Shown here one piece after another: positions 1 through 7,752 of a DNA stretch of 64,000 nt. Each line of letters opens with the position of its first letter. Positions within the stretch are counted from its first letter, which is position 1. Both the position numbers and the translations under genes were made by a program. A model generated the notes under the pieces. It searched no databases. It saw only the letters and a program-made list of their open reading frames with translations, and was not told the DNA's origin. This DNA is from CAZIKF01 sp964539825. GTDB lineage: Bacteria; Muiribacteriota; UBA6191. The stretch covers positions 62,001-126,000 of the forward strand of contig CAZIKF010000003.1 of the NCBI GenBank assembly GCA_964539825.1, written 5' to 3'.

Positions 1-430
1 TCACAGAGTCCAGGGAAAAGACGATATCGATCACAGCAATTTGTATGAGTACTCCTGAAAAAGAAGCCTTTTCAGGTTCTTTGTCTTGATCTAGTGCCCC
101 TTCCAGGCTGTGGTGAATTTCATGGGTGGATTTCCAAAGTAAAAAAAGTCCTCCTGAAATGAGGATTAAGTCACGACCAGAGAATTCATGTCCTCCAAGC
201 GAGAATAGATTAGTGGTAAGACCCATGACCCAGCTAATCGAGATAAGCAAGAGAATTCGGGCAATCATGGCCAGAGAAAGCCCAATTTTGCGAGCTTTTT
301 CCCTTAAGTTCTCAGGCAGGCGGCCGACTAGAATGGAGATAAAAATAATGTTATCGATTCCGAGTACGATTTCCAGGATTGTGAGAGTGAGTAGTGCAAT
401 CCAGGCTGAGGGTTCTACGATCCATTCCAT
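1..430 (-). CDS. TerC-family integral membrane protein, 3' end cut by window edge
   Basis: The reverse strand reads from an ATG at 430 to the left edge without a stop. The protein starts MEWIVEPSAWIALLTL and continues with LEIVLGIDNIIFISILVGRLP, the typical N-terminus of TerC/YoaE-type membrane proteins, whose acidic intramembrane motif (E and D of EIVLGIDN) is intact. A second motif, DIVFSLDSV, lies at the window edge as expected for the internal repeat of the family. TerC proteins have been linked to tellurite resistance and to metal (manganese) export; the exact substrate here is unknown. At least three hydrophobic segments are visible in the 143 residues present. The C-terminal part, and any CBS or CorC domain, lies outside the window. 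Confidence 0.85.
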   Translation of the reverse strand, partial: MEWIVEPSAWIALLTLTILEIVLGIDNIIFISILVGRLPENLREKARKIGLSLAMIARILLLISISWVMGLTTNLFSLGGHEFSGRDLILISGGLFLLWKSTHEIHHSLEGALDQDKEPEKASFSGVLIQIAVIDIVFSLDSV

Positions 431-524
431 GAGTTAGTTCCTTTCACCATGATTAAGAGTATCTTTTAGAGCCTGTGTCTGGCATTGGAGATTCTAACCA
501 TATAACATAGGGGACACAATTCGG

Positions 525-3233
525 GTGGATTCCATGAAGAATCAAGAGAAGGGTGGTTCAATGGCTGGGCAAGAAGAACCCAATCCATTATTGGGAAAAA
601 TAGGATCATTTCTGATCCGGGTATTAGTCAAACTTCGATATCGGGTCAACATTCGGGGCCTGGATCGATTACAGGGTGATTCTGGGTTTCTCTTTCTTCC
701 GAACCATCCCTGCCATTTTGATCCCATTATCATGACCTCACATCTCTGGGACCGGTTTCAACCCCGACCCATGGCGATAGATTATTGTTTTTGGACCCCG
801 GTGATGAGCAAAATTCTGAAGTATGTAAAAGGGTTTCCTGTACCTAATTTTCATGAAGGGTTCAGCCAGATCAAAATGCGGCGAATGGAGCGCGTTCTTG
901 AGGAGGTCGGCGAATCACTTGAAAATGGGGCTAATATCGTTATTTATCCCTCTGGAAACCTGATGCGCTCGAACCAGGACAAAATGGGAGGGGTTTCGGG
1001 GGTACATACCCTGGTACAGCGCCATAAAGACATGAAAATAGTACTCGTCCGTATCCGGGGGTTATGGGGAAGTATCGGAGGCACGGCATATAGTGCTGGA
1101 GTTAGTCCCAAGCCGATGCCGCTCATGAAACGCTGTATTAAGATTTTACTCAAGAACCTGATTTTCTTCACGCCCCGCAGAAAGGTAGACATAGAATTTG
1201 TGACTGCCCCGGAGGATTTTCCCTGGAACGCTGAAAAAATGGAGTTTAACCAGTGGCTGGATAACTGGTATTACGCTCCCGGCTACGAAGAACTCACCAG
1301 GGTGTCCCTTTGCCGATGGTGGACAGAGTATCCGCAAGAGGTGGAAAAGATAGAGGAGAAGATTGATCTTTCGAGTGTTTCTGAAGAAATCAGAGCAGCG
1401 GTTATCGCACAATGTGCCCTGGTAAGTAATATGAAGCCCGAAGAAATCGGTGCAGATCAGAATCTTTCCAACGACCTTGGATTAGATTCTCTGGACATAT
1501 CTAACCTGCTGATCTGGCTAGATGAGCAGTTTGCGGCACAAGATGTCTCCCTTCCCGAACTGGTGAGTGTGGGTTCAGTCATGGAGATAGCTGCGTCCAG
1601 GGGAGGGAAACCCCGCGAAGAGGTATCGTTAAAAGTCATGCCTGGTTGGGAGGAGCTATCCTCAAAGCCCTACCCGGGAAAACCAAAAGGAGCCACCATA
1701 CAGGAGGCGTTTTTGGAATCTTGTGACAAGATGGATGGCTGGCTTGCCATGGCGGATGATGTTAGTGGAATCACCTCCTGGAAAAAACTGAAAATGGGGG
1801 CTGTGCTCTTATCAAGAACCATCAGGGAAATGCCGGGAGACCGCATCGGTATCATGCTGCCGGCTTCGGTGGGAGCGACCATTATCACCATGGCAACTCT
1901 GCTTGCCCGTAAGACACCGGTGATGGTGAACTGGACCCTCGGCCCCAAAAATCTGGAACATATTCGGGAGTTAACCGGCATTGAGGTGGTCCTTACCTCC
2001 ATGAAATTCGTCGATAAAATTGGAGCTGCGGAACTGGGTGATCTGGAAGATTACCTGGTTTTCATGGAGGAGGTTAAAGCGCTAATCAGTCTGGAGGATA
2101 AGATTCGTTCTCTATGGGATACTCTCAAATCCGCGCCTCGTCTGCTGCGAGATCTTGAGCTTGATAAGGTAGATCCCGAGGAAGAAGCAGTAATTCTTTT
2201 CACCAGCGGCTCTGAGGCAGTACCTAAAGGTGTGCCCTTGAGTCATAGAAACATCATCTGCAATCTAAATGATGTTTTCACCTTCTTTCATTTCTACCCC
2301 GAAGATGTGGTATTGAGTTTTCTTCCTCCTTTTCACTCCTTTGGATTTGTAATTACCACGATTATGCCTATCATCAGTGGAGTTAAGATAGCTTATTATC
2401 CTAATCCGAACGAAACACGGAAACTTGCCCAGGCAATTCCTCGCTGGAGGACTACCCTGATTTACGGAACCCCTACCTTTCTTGCGGGTATCCTTAACTC
2501 TTCCAGCCGCGAGCAGCTCCAGACGGTCCGCGGTATGGGAGGAGGCGCTGAAAAGTTCCCCGATGAGCTATTTGATAAAGCTAAAGAAATGCTTGGAAAA
2601 GCCTACGTTGTCGAAGGTTATGGAATTACCGAATGTTCTCCGATTCTGACCATGAACGAACCGTTCCAGGCTCGCCAGGGAGTGGGAAAACCCTTTCCTT
2701 CCGTAGAGATCAAGATTGTGCACCAGGAAACCTATGAGCCCATCGAAGAAGATAAGACCGGTATGATTCTCGCACACGGACCCAATATTTTTTCTGGCTA
2801 CCTGGGAGATGTTGGGAGAGAAGCCTTTATTCACCTGGATGAGAAGCGCTGGTACATCACTGGTGACCTGGGCTGTTTTAATGAAAGTGGCACTCTAGAA
2901 ATCAAAGGCCGGCAAAAGCGATTCGTAAAAGTTGCCGGTGAGATGGTAAGTCTGCCTGCATTAGAAACGGCTCTCATATCCAAATGGCCAGCTGGAGAAG
3001 ATGGTCCCATAGTGGCTATTGAAGCAGTTGAAGTTGAGGGTGAGAGACCCAAAATCTGTGGTTTCAGCTCCATAGATCTGAGTCTGGAAGAGATGAATGT
3101 AGTTCTCAAGGGAGCTGGTTTTGGAAATGTAGCTCGCCTAAATGATTATCGGCGTATACATCAGATCCCGGTGCTTGGTACCGGTAAAACTGATTATCGA
3201 AGCCTCAAGGGTGTCCTGCAGCAAGACGCATAA
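525..3233 (+). CDS. Aas-like fusion: PlsC acyltransferase + acyl carrier domain + AMP-binding acyl ligase
   Basis: A 902-residue protein with three domains. Residues about 50-230 form a lysophospholipid-type acyltransferase with the NHPCHFDP motif (His61, Asp66) and a YPSGN motif near 141. Residues about 285-360 form a phosphopantetheine-binding carrier domain with LGLDSLDI (Ser322). Residues about 390-900 form an acyl-adenylating enzyme with FTSGSEAVPKG near 555-572, YGITECSP near 700 and a C-terminal GTGKTDYR. By family knowledge such fusions activate a fatty acid, load it on a carrier and transfer it to a lysophospholipid; E. coli Aas lacks the internal carrier. The GTG at 525, ATG at 534 and ATG at 561 are possible starts; 561 has a purine-rich GAGAAGG upstream. 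Probably membrane-associated phospholipid repair or synthesis. Confidence 0.85.
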   Translation: MDSMKNQEKGGSMAGQEEPNPLLGKIGSFLIRVLVKLRYRVNIRGLDRLQGDSGFLFLPNHPCHFDPIIMTSHLWDRFQPRPMAIDYCFWTPVMSKILKYVKGFPVPNFHEGFSQIKMRRMERVLEEVGESLENGANIVIYPSGNLMRSNQDKMGGVSGVHTLVQRHKDMKIVLVRIRGLWGSIGGTAYSAGVSPKPMPLMKRCIKILLKNLIFFTPRRKVDIEFVTAPEDFPWNAEKMEFNQWLDNWYYAPGYEELTRVSLCRWWTEYPQEVEKIEEKIDLSSVSEEIRAAVIAQCALVSNMKPEEIGADQNLSNDLGLDSLDISNLLIWLDEQFAAQDVSLPELVSVGSVMEIAASRGGKPREEVSLKVMPGWEELSSKPYPGKPKGATIQEAFLESCDKMDGWLAMADDVSGITSWKKLKMGAVLLSRTIREMPGDRIGIMLPASVGATIITMATLLARKTPVMVNWTLGPKNLEHIRELTGIEVVLTSMKFVDKIGAAELGDLEDYLVFMEEVKALISLEDKIRSLWDTLKSAPRLLRDLELDKVDPEEEAVILFTSGSEAVPKGVPLSHRNIICNLNDVFTFFHFYPEDVVLSFLPPFHSFGFVITTIMPIISGVKIAYYPNPNETRKLAQAIPRWRTTLIYGTPTFLAGILNSSSREQLQTVRGMGGGAEKFPDELFDKAKEMLGKAYVVEGYGITECSPILTMNEPFQARQGVGKPFPSVEIKIVHQETYEPIEEDKTGMILAHGPNIFSGYLGDVGREAFIHLDEKRWYITGDLGCFNESGTLEIKGRQKRFVKVAGEMVSLPALETALISKWPAGEDGPIVAIEAVEVEGERPKICGFSSIDLSLEEMNVVLKGAGFGNVARLNDYRRIHQIPVLGTGKTDYRSLKGVLQQDA

Positions 3234-3250
3234 ATCCTGAAAAGGTTTCG

Positions 3251-3676
3251 ATGAAGCGGTTTCTTGGATTCAGCCTCGTAGAATTGGTCTTTACCATTCT
3301 TATCTTGGGCCTGTTTATCACTCCGATTGCGTCTCTGTTCCTCGCCAATCGAAAGATTGAGGTATCTGCAAAGAATCTTTTTGTGGCCATGAACCTGGCC
3401 AATTCCATGATCTCCCAACTCAGCCATGTGGATGCAGCCAGTCTTGTGGAAATCATGGATATTAAGGATGATGACCTTCCCCTGGGACTCAGCCTCGGAG
3501 ATCTGGAGCTAAATGCTTGTCCTGATGGATTTTCCAGGATATCGTCACTGGTGAGAAAGAGCTTTGAGAATAGTCTTGGAGAATATTACCTGATCGCTGT
3601 AGAGATCCAATGGAACCATTCGTTTACCGGTCAGACCAGGACCTATTCGCTTGAGGATGTCAGGATCATTCCCTGA
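3251..3676 (+). CDS. Type IV pilin-like / minor pseudopilin
   Basis: A 141-residue protein starting MKRFLGFSLVELVFTIL. The Gly-Phe junction after a short basic leader, Glu at +5 and the following hydrophobic helix form a class III (type IV prepilin) signal, so a prepilin peptidase should cleave before Phe7 and methylate it. The rest is a short globular part without recognisable motifs. The length and N-terminus resemble PilV/GspI-type minor pilins. It starts 17 bases after the Aas-like gene and faces, tail to tail, a minus-strand operon that contains a PilX-like protein. Assembly genes (PilB, PilC, PilQ or Gsp) are not in this window. The exact pilus or secretion class is inferred only. Confidence 0.75.
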   Translation: MKRFLGFSLVELVFTILILGLFITPIASLFLANRKIEVSAKNLFVAMNLANSMISQLSHVDAASLVEIMDIKDDDLPLGLSLGDLELNACPDGFSRISSLVRKSFENSLGEYYLIAVEIQWNHSFTGQTRTYSLEDVRIIP

Positions 3677-3685
3677 ATTATGCTC

Positions 3686-5008
3686 TCAAGGCCACGTAAC
3701 TTTTACCAGGTTGGATCGCTCTTTGATGTTCTTCAGGCCCATTCTGGCCAGACCGGAAACCATAAAGTAATAGGTCTCTCCGCTCGCGGGTTTGAAGCTT
3801 CCTAAAGGTTCACGCTTGATCGTGGAGCCTGATACATCGGATATATCCCTCCAACTCTTTTCTGGCCGGAGCCAGGTCCAGGTAGCTCCTAGCCACTGAC
3901 CACTCCTCTTCACAAAGATCCAGCCGTTAGCATTGAATCCCTTGGGATTATCTTTTCCATAGGCTCGCGGCCAGGAATCTACTGTAGAGTAGTCCATGAT
4001 GATTCGATTTCCTGAAAAACTGACTTTTAATTCCGCAGTCTGTGCCCATCCTGAAACGTCTGGATATAGCCAGGTTACTCCGCTAAGATCAAAAGAAGAT
4101 GACGCTTTCTTTTCCAAAATTTCCAGCAGTTTCTTTTTGGACAAAATACCCATGGAAATTTGACCGGCATACTTTAGAGTTTCCCTGAGCGTGGGCTTGC
4201 GGCCCAGTCTGGATTGAAAGGCCCATTTCACAAACTTTCTGGGCTTAAGGGTCATGGGATCCTGCCCGGAACCTCCAGTACCTCCGCTTCCAGAACCTGC
4301 GGAGCCAGATCCATCTGAGTTTCCACTGCCGGCTCCGCCGGATCCAGTGCTGCTGCCACCCGTACTTCCGGTCCCGGATTCTGTGCTATCTCCATCTGTA
4401 CCAGCGGAAGACCCCGGCCAGGTATAGGCAACGATATTACTGCGTTCCTTTACGTTGCGTTCAGCCCCCCTGGCAAGGCCGGAAACCATAAAATAGTAGG
4501 TTGTGCCAGGGTTCGGTTTCCAGGACTGGAAAGGAGATCTCTTGATGTGATCACCGTTCACAGCACGAATTGATTTTTTAGTCTGCCCCGGTCTTAGCCA
4601 TTCGAAGGTTGCGGCATACCACCTTCCTGATTCTTCGATGAAAATCCATGGATTAGCAACGACCGCCGTGCCTCCAGTCGAGCCTACGGGCCAGCTATTA
4701 GCTTTATCATAATCCAGTACAATACTGGAAGCGCTGGTACTGACTCGCTTCAGGTTAGCTGTGACTCTCCAGCCCGAGACATCAGAGTGGAGCCATTTTA
4801 CATTGCCCAGGGAGAAGGGTAAGGCAGAATGTAGAGTTGACGGATTTGAAAGGAATAGCAGGGATAGCAGCAACAGTGAACGAATATTCCCAAATGCAAT
4901 TGATCTGTCCAGATTCCTTTGCTCATCATAGGCGAGCTTAGGTTGGTCAGGAACCTGCAAAACGGTGTACTGTTTGCATTTCGGGTTAGGATAAAAATTC
5001 ATGGCCAA
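3686..5008 (-). CDS. Secreted protein with two copies of an unnamed beta-rich domain joined by a Gly/Ser linker
   Basis: A 440-residue protein. A hydrophobic stretch rich in Leu (about residues 44-62, RSLLLLSLLFLSNPS) looks like a signal peptide, though an unusually long 43-residue stretch precedes it and no good internal start is visible. Two repeats of about 120 residues (about 69-192 and 316-440) share the order WL-x-DVSGW, a Ser/Asn-rich strand, WIF-[VI], W-x-A-[TS]-[WF]-x-WLRP, IKR, YYFMVSGLAR and a closing ERSN-x-V. They are separated by about 50 residues almost entirely Gly, Ser, Thr and Asp, then a basic helical stretch. A third copy forms the C-terminus of the upstream gene. The start at 5008 overlaps that gene by 10 bases. 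I do not recognise the domain by name. An extracellular binding or adhesive role is a guess from architecture. Confidence 0.7.
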   Translation of the reverse strand: MAMNFYPNPKCKQYTVLQVPDQPKLAYDEQRNLDRSIAFGNIRSLLLLSLLFLSNPSTLHSALPFSLGNVKWLHSDVSGWRVTANLKRVSTSASSIVLDYDKANSWPVGSTGGTAVVANPWIFIEESGRWYAATFEWLRPGQTKKSIRAVNGDHIKRSPFQSWKPNPGTTYYFMVSGLARGAERNVKERSNIVAYTWPGSSAGTDGDSTESGTGSTGGSSTGSGGAGSGNSDGSGSAGSGSGGTGGSGQDPMTLKPRKFVKWAFQSRLGRKPTLRETLKYAGQISMGILSKKKLLEILEKKASSSFDLSGVTWLYPDVSGWAQTAELKVSFSGNRIIMDYSTVDSWPRAYGKDNPKGFNANGWIFVKRSGQWLGATWTWLRPEKSWRDISDVSGSTIKREPLGSFKPASGETYYFMVSGLARMGLKNIKERSNLVKVTWP

Positions 5009-5739
5009 ACCACCTTTACTACATTTGAGCGTTCTTGAATGTTCGAAAGTCCCATGCGCGCTAATCCTGAGACCATGAAATAATAGGTCTTCCCACTTTG
5101 GGGTGTAAAGTTGTGCAGCGGAGCACGCTTTATGGTCGTACCAGATACGTCAGACTTGTCTCGCCAGAACTTTTCCGGCCGCAGCCAGGTCCAGGAAGCA
5201 GCATGCCATTGTCCGCCCTCTTTGGCGAAAATCCAGCCATTTGCGTTAAACTTCTTGGGTTCTGTAGGAAATTGAACCAGGGGCCAATTGTTTACCTTGT
5301 CATAATCCATGGTGATTCTATTGCCAGAAAAGCTTACATTCAATCTGGCGGTTACCTCCCATGAGGAGACATCCTGATATAGCCAGTTAGCCTGTTTCAG
5401 GTCAAAAGGTACTAGAATTTCTTCAATGGGATCGGCTCCTAATAGAGTGGTGGATCGGATGCTAAGTGGACCAGAGCTACTGAGCTGAGGAGAAATTTGC
5501 CCAAGAAGGGGAGCCGCTGAGAGGGGGGTATGGCCTGTCACCTGGGTGGTAGAATCGGGATTTTGAATTCCTGAAATACTCTGGAATGTTTTTCCCTGAG
5601 TTTTCTCGCTGCCAATAGGGGTGCTCAAAAACTGTTCATGACTTCTGGGCTCAACTCCAAGCCGAAGTCGAAGAGAGCGTTCAGTACAGTGCCCTATAGC
5701 AGCGGCAATCAGGAACGAAATCGCTAGTTTACTGAACAT
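4999..5739 (-). CDS. Exported protein with one copy of the same unnamed domain
   Basis: The frame is open from 5844, but a start at ATG 5739 (or 5745) gives a sensible N-terminus: MFSKLAISFLIAAAIGHC, a hydrophobic signal that ends in a Cys like a lipoprotein box. From there the protein is 246 residues. The C-terminal half (about residues 117-246) is one copy of the domain seen twice in the downstream gene, with the W-x-WLRP, YYFMVSGLARMG and QERSNVVKVVWP signatures. The region between is Ser/Thr/Pro-rich and probably unstructured. It overlaps the end of the PilX-like gene by about 10 bases and the next gene by 10 bases, so the three are translationally linked. Function unknown; location is probably outer membrane or cell surface. 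Confidence 0.65.
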   Translation of the reverse strand: MFSKLAISFLIAAAIGHCTERSLRLRLGVEPRSHEQFLSTPIGSEKTQGKTFQSISGIQNPDSTTQVTGHTPLSAAPLLGQISPQLSSSGPLSIRSTTLLGADPIEEILVPFDLKQANWLYQDVSSWEVTARLNVSFSGNRITMDYDKVNNWPLVQFPTEPKKFNANGWIFAKEGGQWHAASWTWLRPEKFWRDKSDVSGTTIKRAPLHNFTPQSGKTYYFMVSGLARMGLSNIQERSNVVKVVWP

Positions 5740-7732
5740 GAACATTCCAGAAAAGTGCCGGTGAATAGCGATAATAGCGAGCTCTGGTGGCGGGTTCTGT
5801 AGGGTCCATTGATGGATCATACCACAGGGTTTGACGGGACTCACCTTCGGCTGGATTTAGCCGGAAATCCCGACAAGCCACAATTCCTCGGAGCTGAAAA
5901 GCGGATGGAAAATGCACAGTACCCCTCAAGGCAATGAGCCCCAGGCGAAGATCAGAGTTTCCAGCGACATGAATATCTCCATTTTCGCTCACCAGGGTCA
6001 ATATTTCTGAATCCGGAAGTTCAAAACTGCCGTTTATCGAGATGTCTCCAGTGCATAAAAGTATTCCTCCACCGCCATCATCAATCCGCAGATTACTTGA
6101 AAAATTACAGTTCCCGTTTACTCTTTGAATTCCGCTTAAATTCATCACGTCGGAACCGTCTCGCGTTTCAATCAATTCCTGTAAGGAGTTAAAAATATAG
6201 GAGACCTTTGGTTCTGTTCCACGCAACCTATTCCAGGTTTCCGGATCCGCTCTCTCAAAAAGGACATTTCCAGACTTATCAAGCAGGGTGTAGTTTCGTG
6301 AGTCGAGGATTTGATAAGGGAGTGCCGGGGAACCCTGGCTGTGGAGTATGGAGAGACCCGGAAAGCTGCCATCGGGAACATAAGCAATAGTCTCGCCCTG
6401 GTCTTTCAGCCAGTCCAGGACAGCTGCGTTGTGGTCTTCCACCATCAGCCTGGACATTCTCTGCTGGTATTCCTCAAAGGGATTTGCCGGGTTGATTTCC
6501 TTGAAATGTTCCCGGATGGTTTCTATCGCATCCTGTGCCAGATCTCCAGGCCAGTTATTTTGTTCAAAGCCTGGTGGATCAAGGTAAGGTAAATAGCGAA
6601 TAAGGTTTTCAGAAATTCTCGAAAATCCACTCAAGAGCGCGTACCTTCTCCTTATCTTACCGAGGATTAGTGTGGGGGAGGGCACAGCTCGTGATCCGTG
6701 CAATCTAAGCCAGCTTGAAGTTTGAATTTCGTCCTCAGGTGTGAATGAAAATAGACTCCCCAGGATCGGTTCTGCAAGTTCTCTCGACAGCCCTGAACGT
6801 GTATAAACGTAGTGAAGGTCTTCATCTTCATTCAGAAAGGTCTTTTTGAGATCCATGGAGAGCATAGGTGCTGAAAAGCTCAGACCTGGGCCGATCATTG
6901 AAGCCTGATTTTCTTTCCCTGCGCCCGGCCCTAGTCCCAATATCAGCTCTGAAATTCCTCCCAGGTAGACCCAGCCCTGGTTTTGCAGGAATTTGATTAA
7001 CTCCAATGGTGTGGAAAAACCTTGTGGTGGAATTCTCTTTCCTCCGTAATAAAGCATCGGTGCCGGATTGAGAGGTCCAGGAGTGAATCTGTCTTCAATT
7101 GAGTTGAAAGGAATCCTAAGTTTCTCTCTGACAAAAAGGCCGAATTTTCCAAACTGGGCAGGTTGAATATTGACCAGTCTGACTTCTTGAAAAGAGGTAA
7201 TCTGAGCTGTAGCGCCGGACACCTCGGCCTTAACTTTGAGTTTGAAAGAAAATGTCTTTTCTGTGGAATCTGACAAGGCGTTCCCAGTACTTGGGAATGC
7301 CTTTGGATTGATGACGGCCAGGGTTGATTCAATCTCAGGGCCAATAAAATCGGGAAGATAAGCGGTCAAATTAAGAGGTGAGAGTGTTCCCGGTGTCTGG
7401 TCTTTGATGGAATTCAGATAATTGACTAACTCCTTGATGGAAAGAGGAGCTTTTTCATATTTTGGATAAGTAAGCGGATCTGATGAGTTCCAAAAAGCGC
7501 GTGCTTGATTGATTTTAGCCCTTGAGAAAGCACTGGCTCTATGGGCAAGGTGATAGGCTTTCTCTTTATTGGCATAGAACATGGCAGCATGATATTTAGC
7601 CCTTGCCATGCGGTATCCGAAAAATCCCAGGGCCAGGAGAATGAGTCCAATAAAAATAGTCAGGGGAAGAAGAAAACCCTTTGATCCATTCCTGAAGCGC
7701 AGCCTCACTCCCCCGGTTAGAAAGTCAACCAT
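5729..7732 (-). CDS. PilX-like type IV pilus-associated protein with C-terminal polymer-like beta repeats
   Basis: A 667-residue protein. Residues about 17-45 (GSKGFLLPLTIFIGLILLALGFFG) look like the N-terminus of PilX/GspK-type minor pilins: a Gly-Phe cleavage site and hydrophobic helix, but no Glu at +5. The long middle region has no recognised domain. Near residues 560-640 short alternating strands (GDISINGSFEL, GDIHVAGNSDLRLGLIALRGTVHF) resemble the right-handed beta repeats seen in pilus-operon proteins and bactofilin-like proteins. It precedes the two secreted repeat-domain genes with overlaps, and lies 20 bases after an acyl-CoA dehydrogenase gene. A role in pilus assembly or as a pilus-tip protein is inferred from the N-terminus and from the nearby pseudopilin gene on the other strand. 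Confidence 0.6.
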   Translation of the reverse strand: MVDFLTGGVRLRFRNGSKGFLLPLTIFIGLILLALGFFGYRMARAKYHAAMFYANKEKAYHLAHRASAFSRAKINQARAFWNSSDPLTYPKYEKAPLSIKELVNYLNSIKDQTPGTLSPLNLTAYLPDFIGPEIESTLAVINPKAFPSTGNALSDSTEKTFSFKLKVKAEVSGATAQITSFQEVRLVNIQPAQFGKFGLFVREKLRIPFNSIEDRFTPGPLNPAPMLYYGGKRIPPQGFSTPLELIKFLQNQGWVYLGGISELILGLGPGAGKENQASMIGPGLSFSAPMLSMDLKKTFLNEDEDLHYVYTRSGLSRELAEPILGSLFSFTPEDEIQTSSWLRLHGSRAVPSPTLILGKIRRRYALLSGFSRISENLIRYLPYLDPPGFEQNNWPGDLAQDAIETIREHFKEINPANPFEEYQQRMSRLMVEDHNAAVLDWLKDQGETIAYVPDGSFPGLSILHSQGSPALPYQILDSRNYTLLDKSGNVLFERADPETWNRLRGTEPKVSYIFNSLQELIETRDGSDVMNLSGIQRVNGNCNFSSNLRIDDGGGGILLCTGDISINGSFELPDSEILTLVSENGDIHVAGNSDLRLGLIALRGTVHFPSAFQLRGIVACRDFRLNPAEGESRQTLWYDPSMDPTEPATRARYYRYSPALFWNVHVQ

Positions 7733-7752
7733 GATGGCTTCTAAGAGACTAT

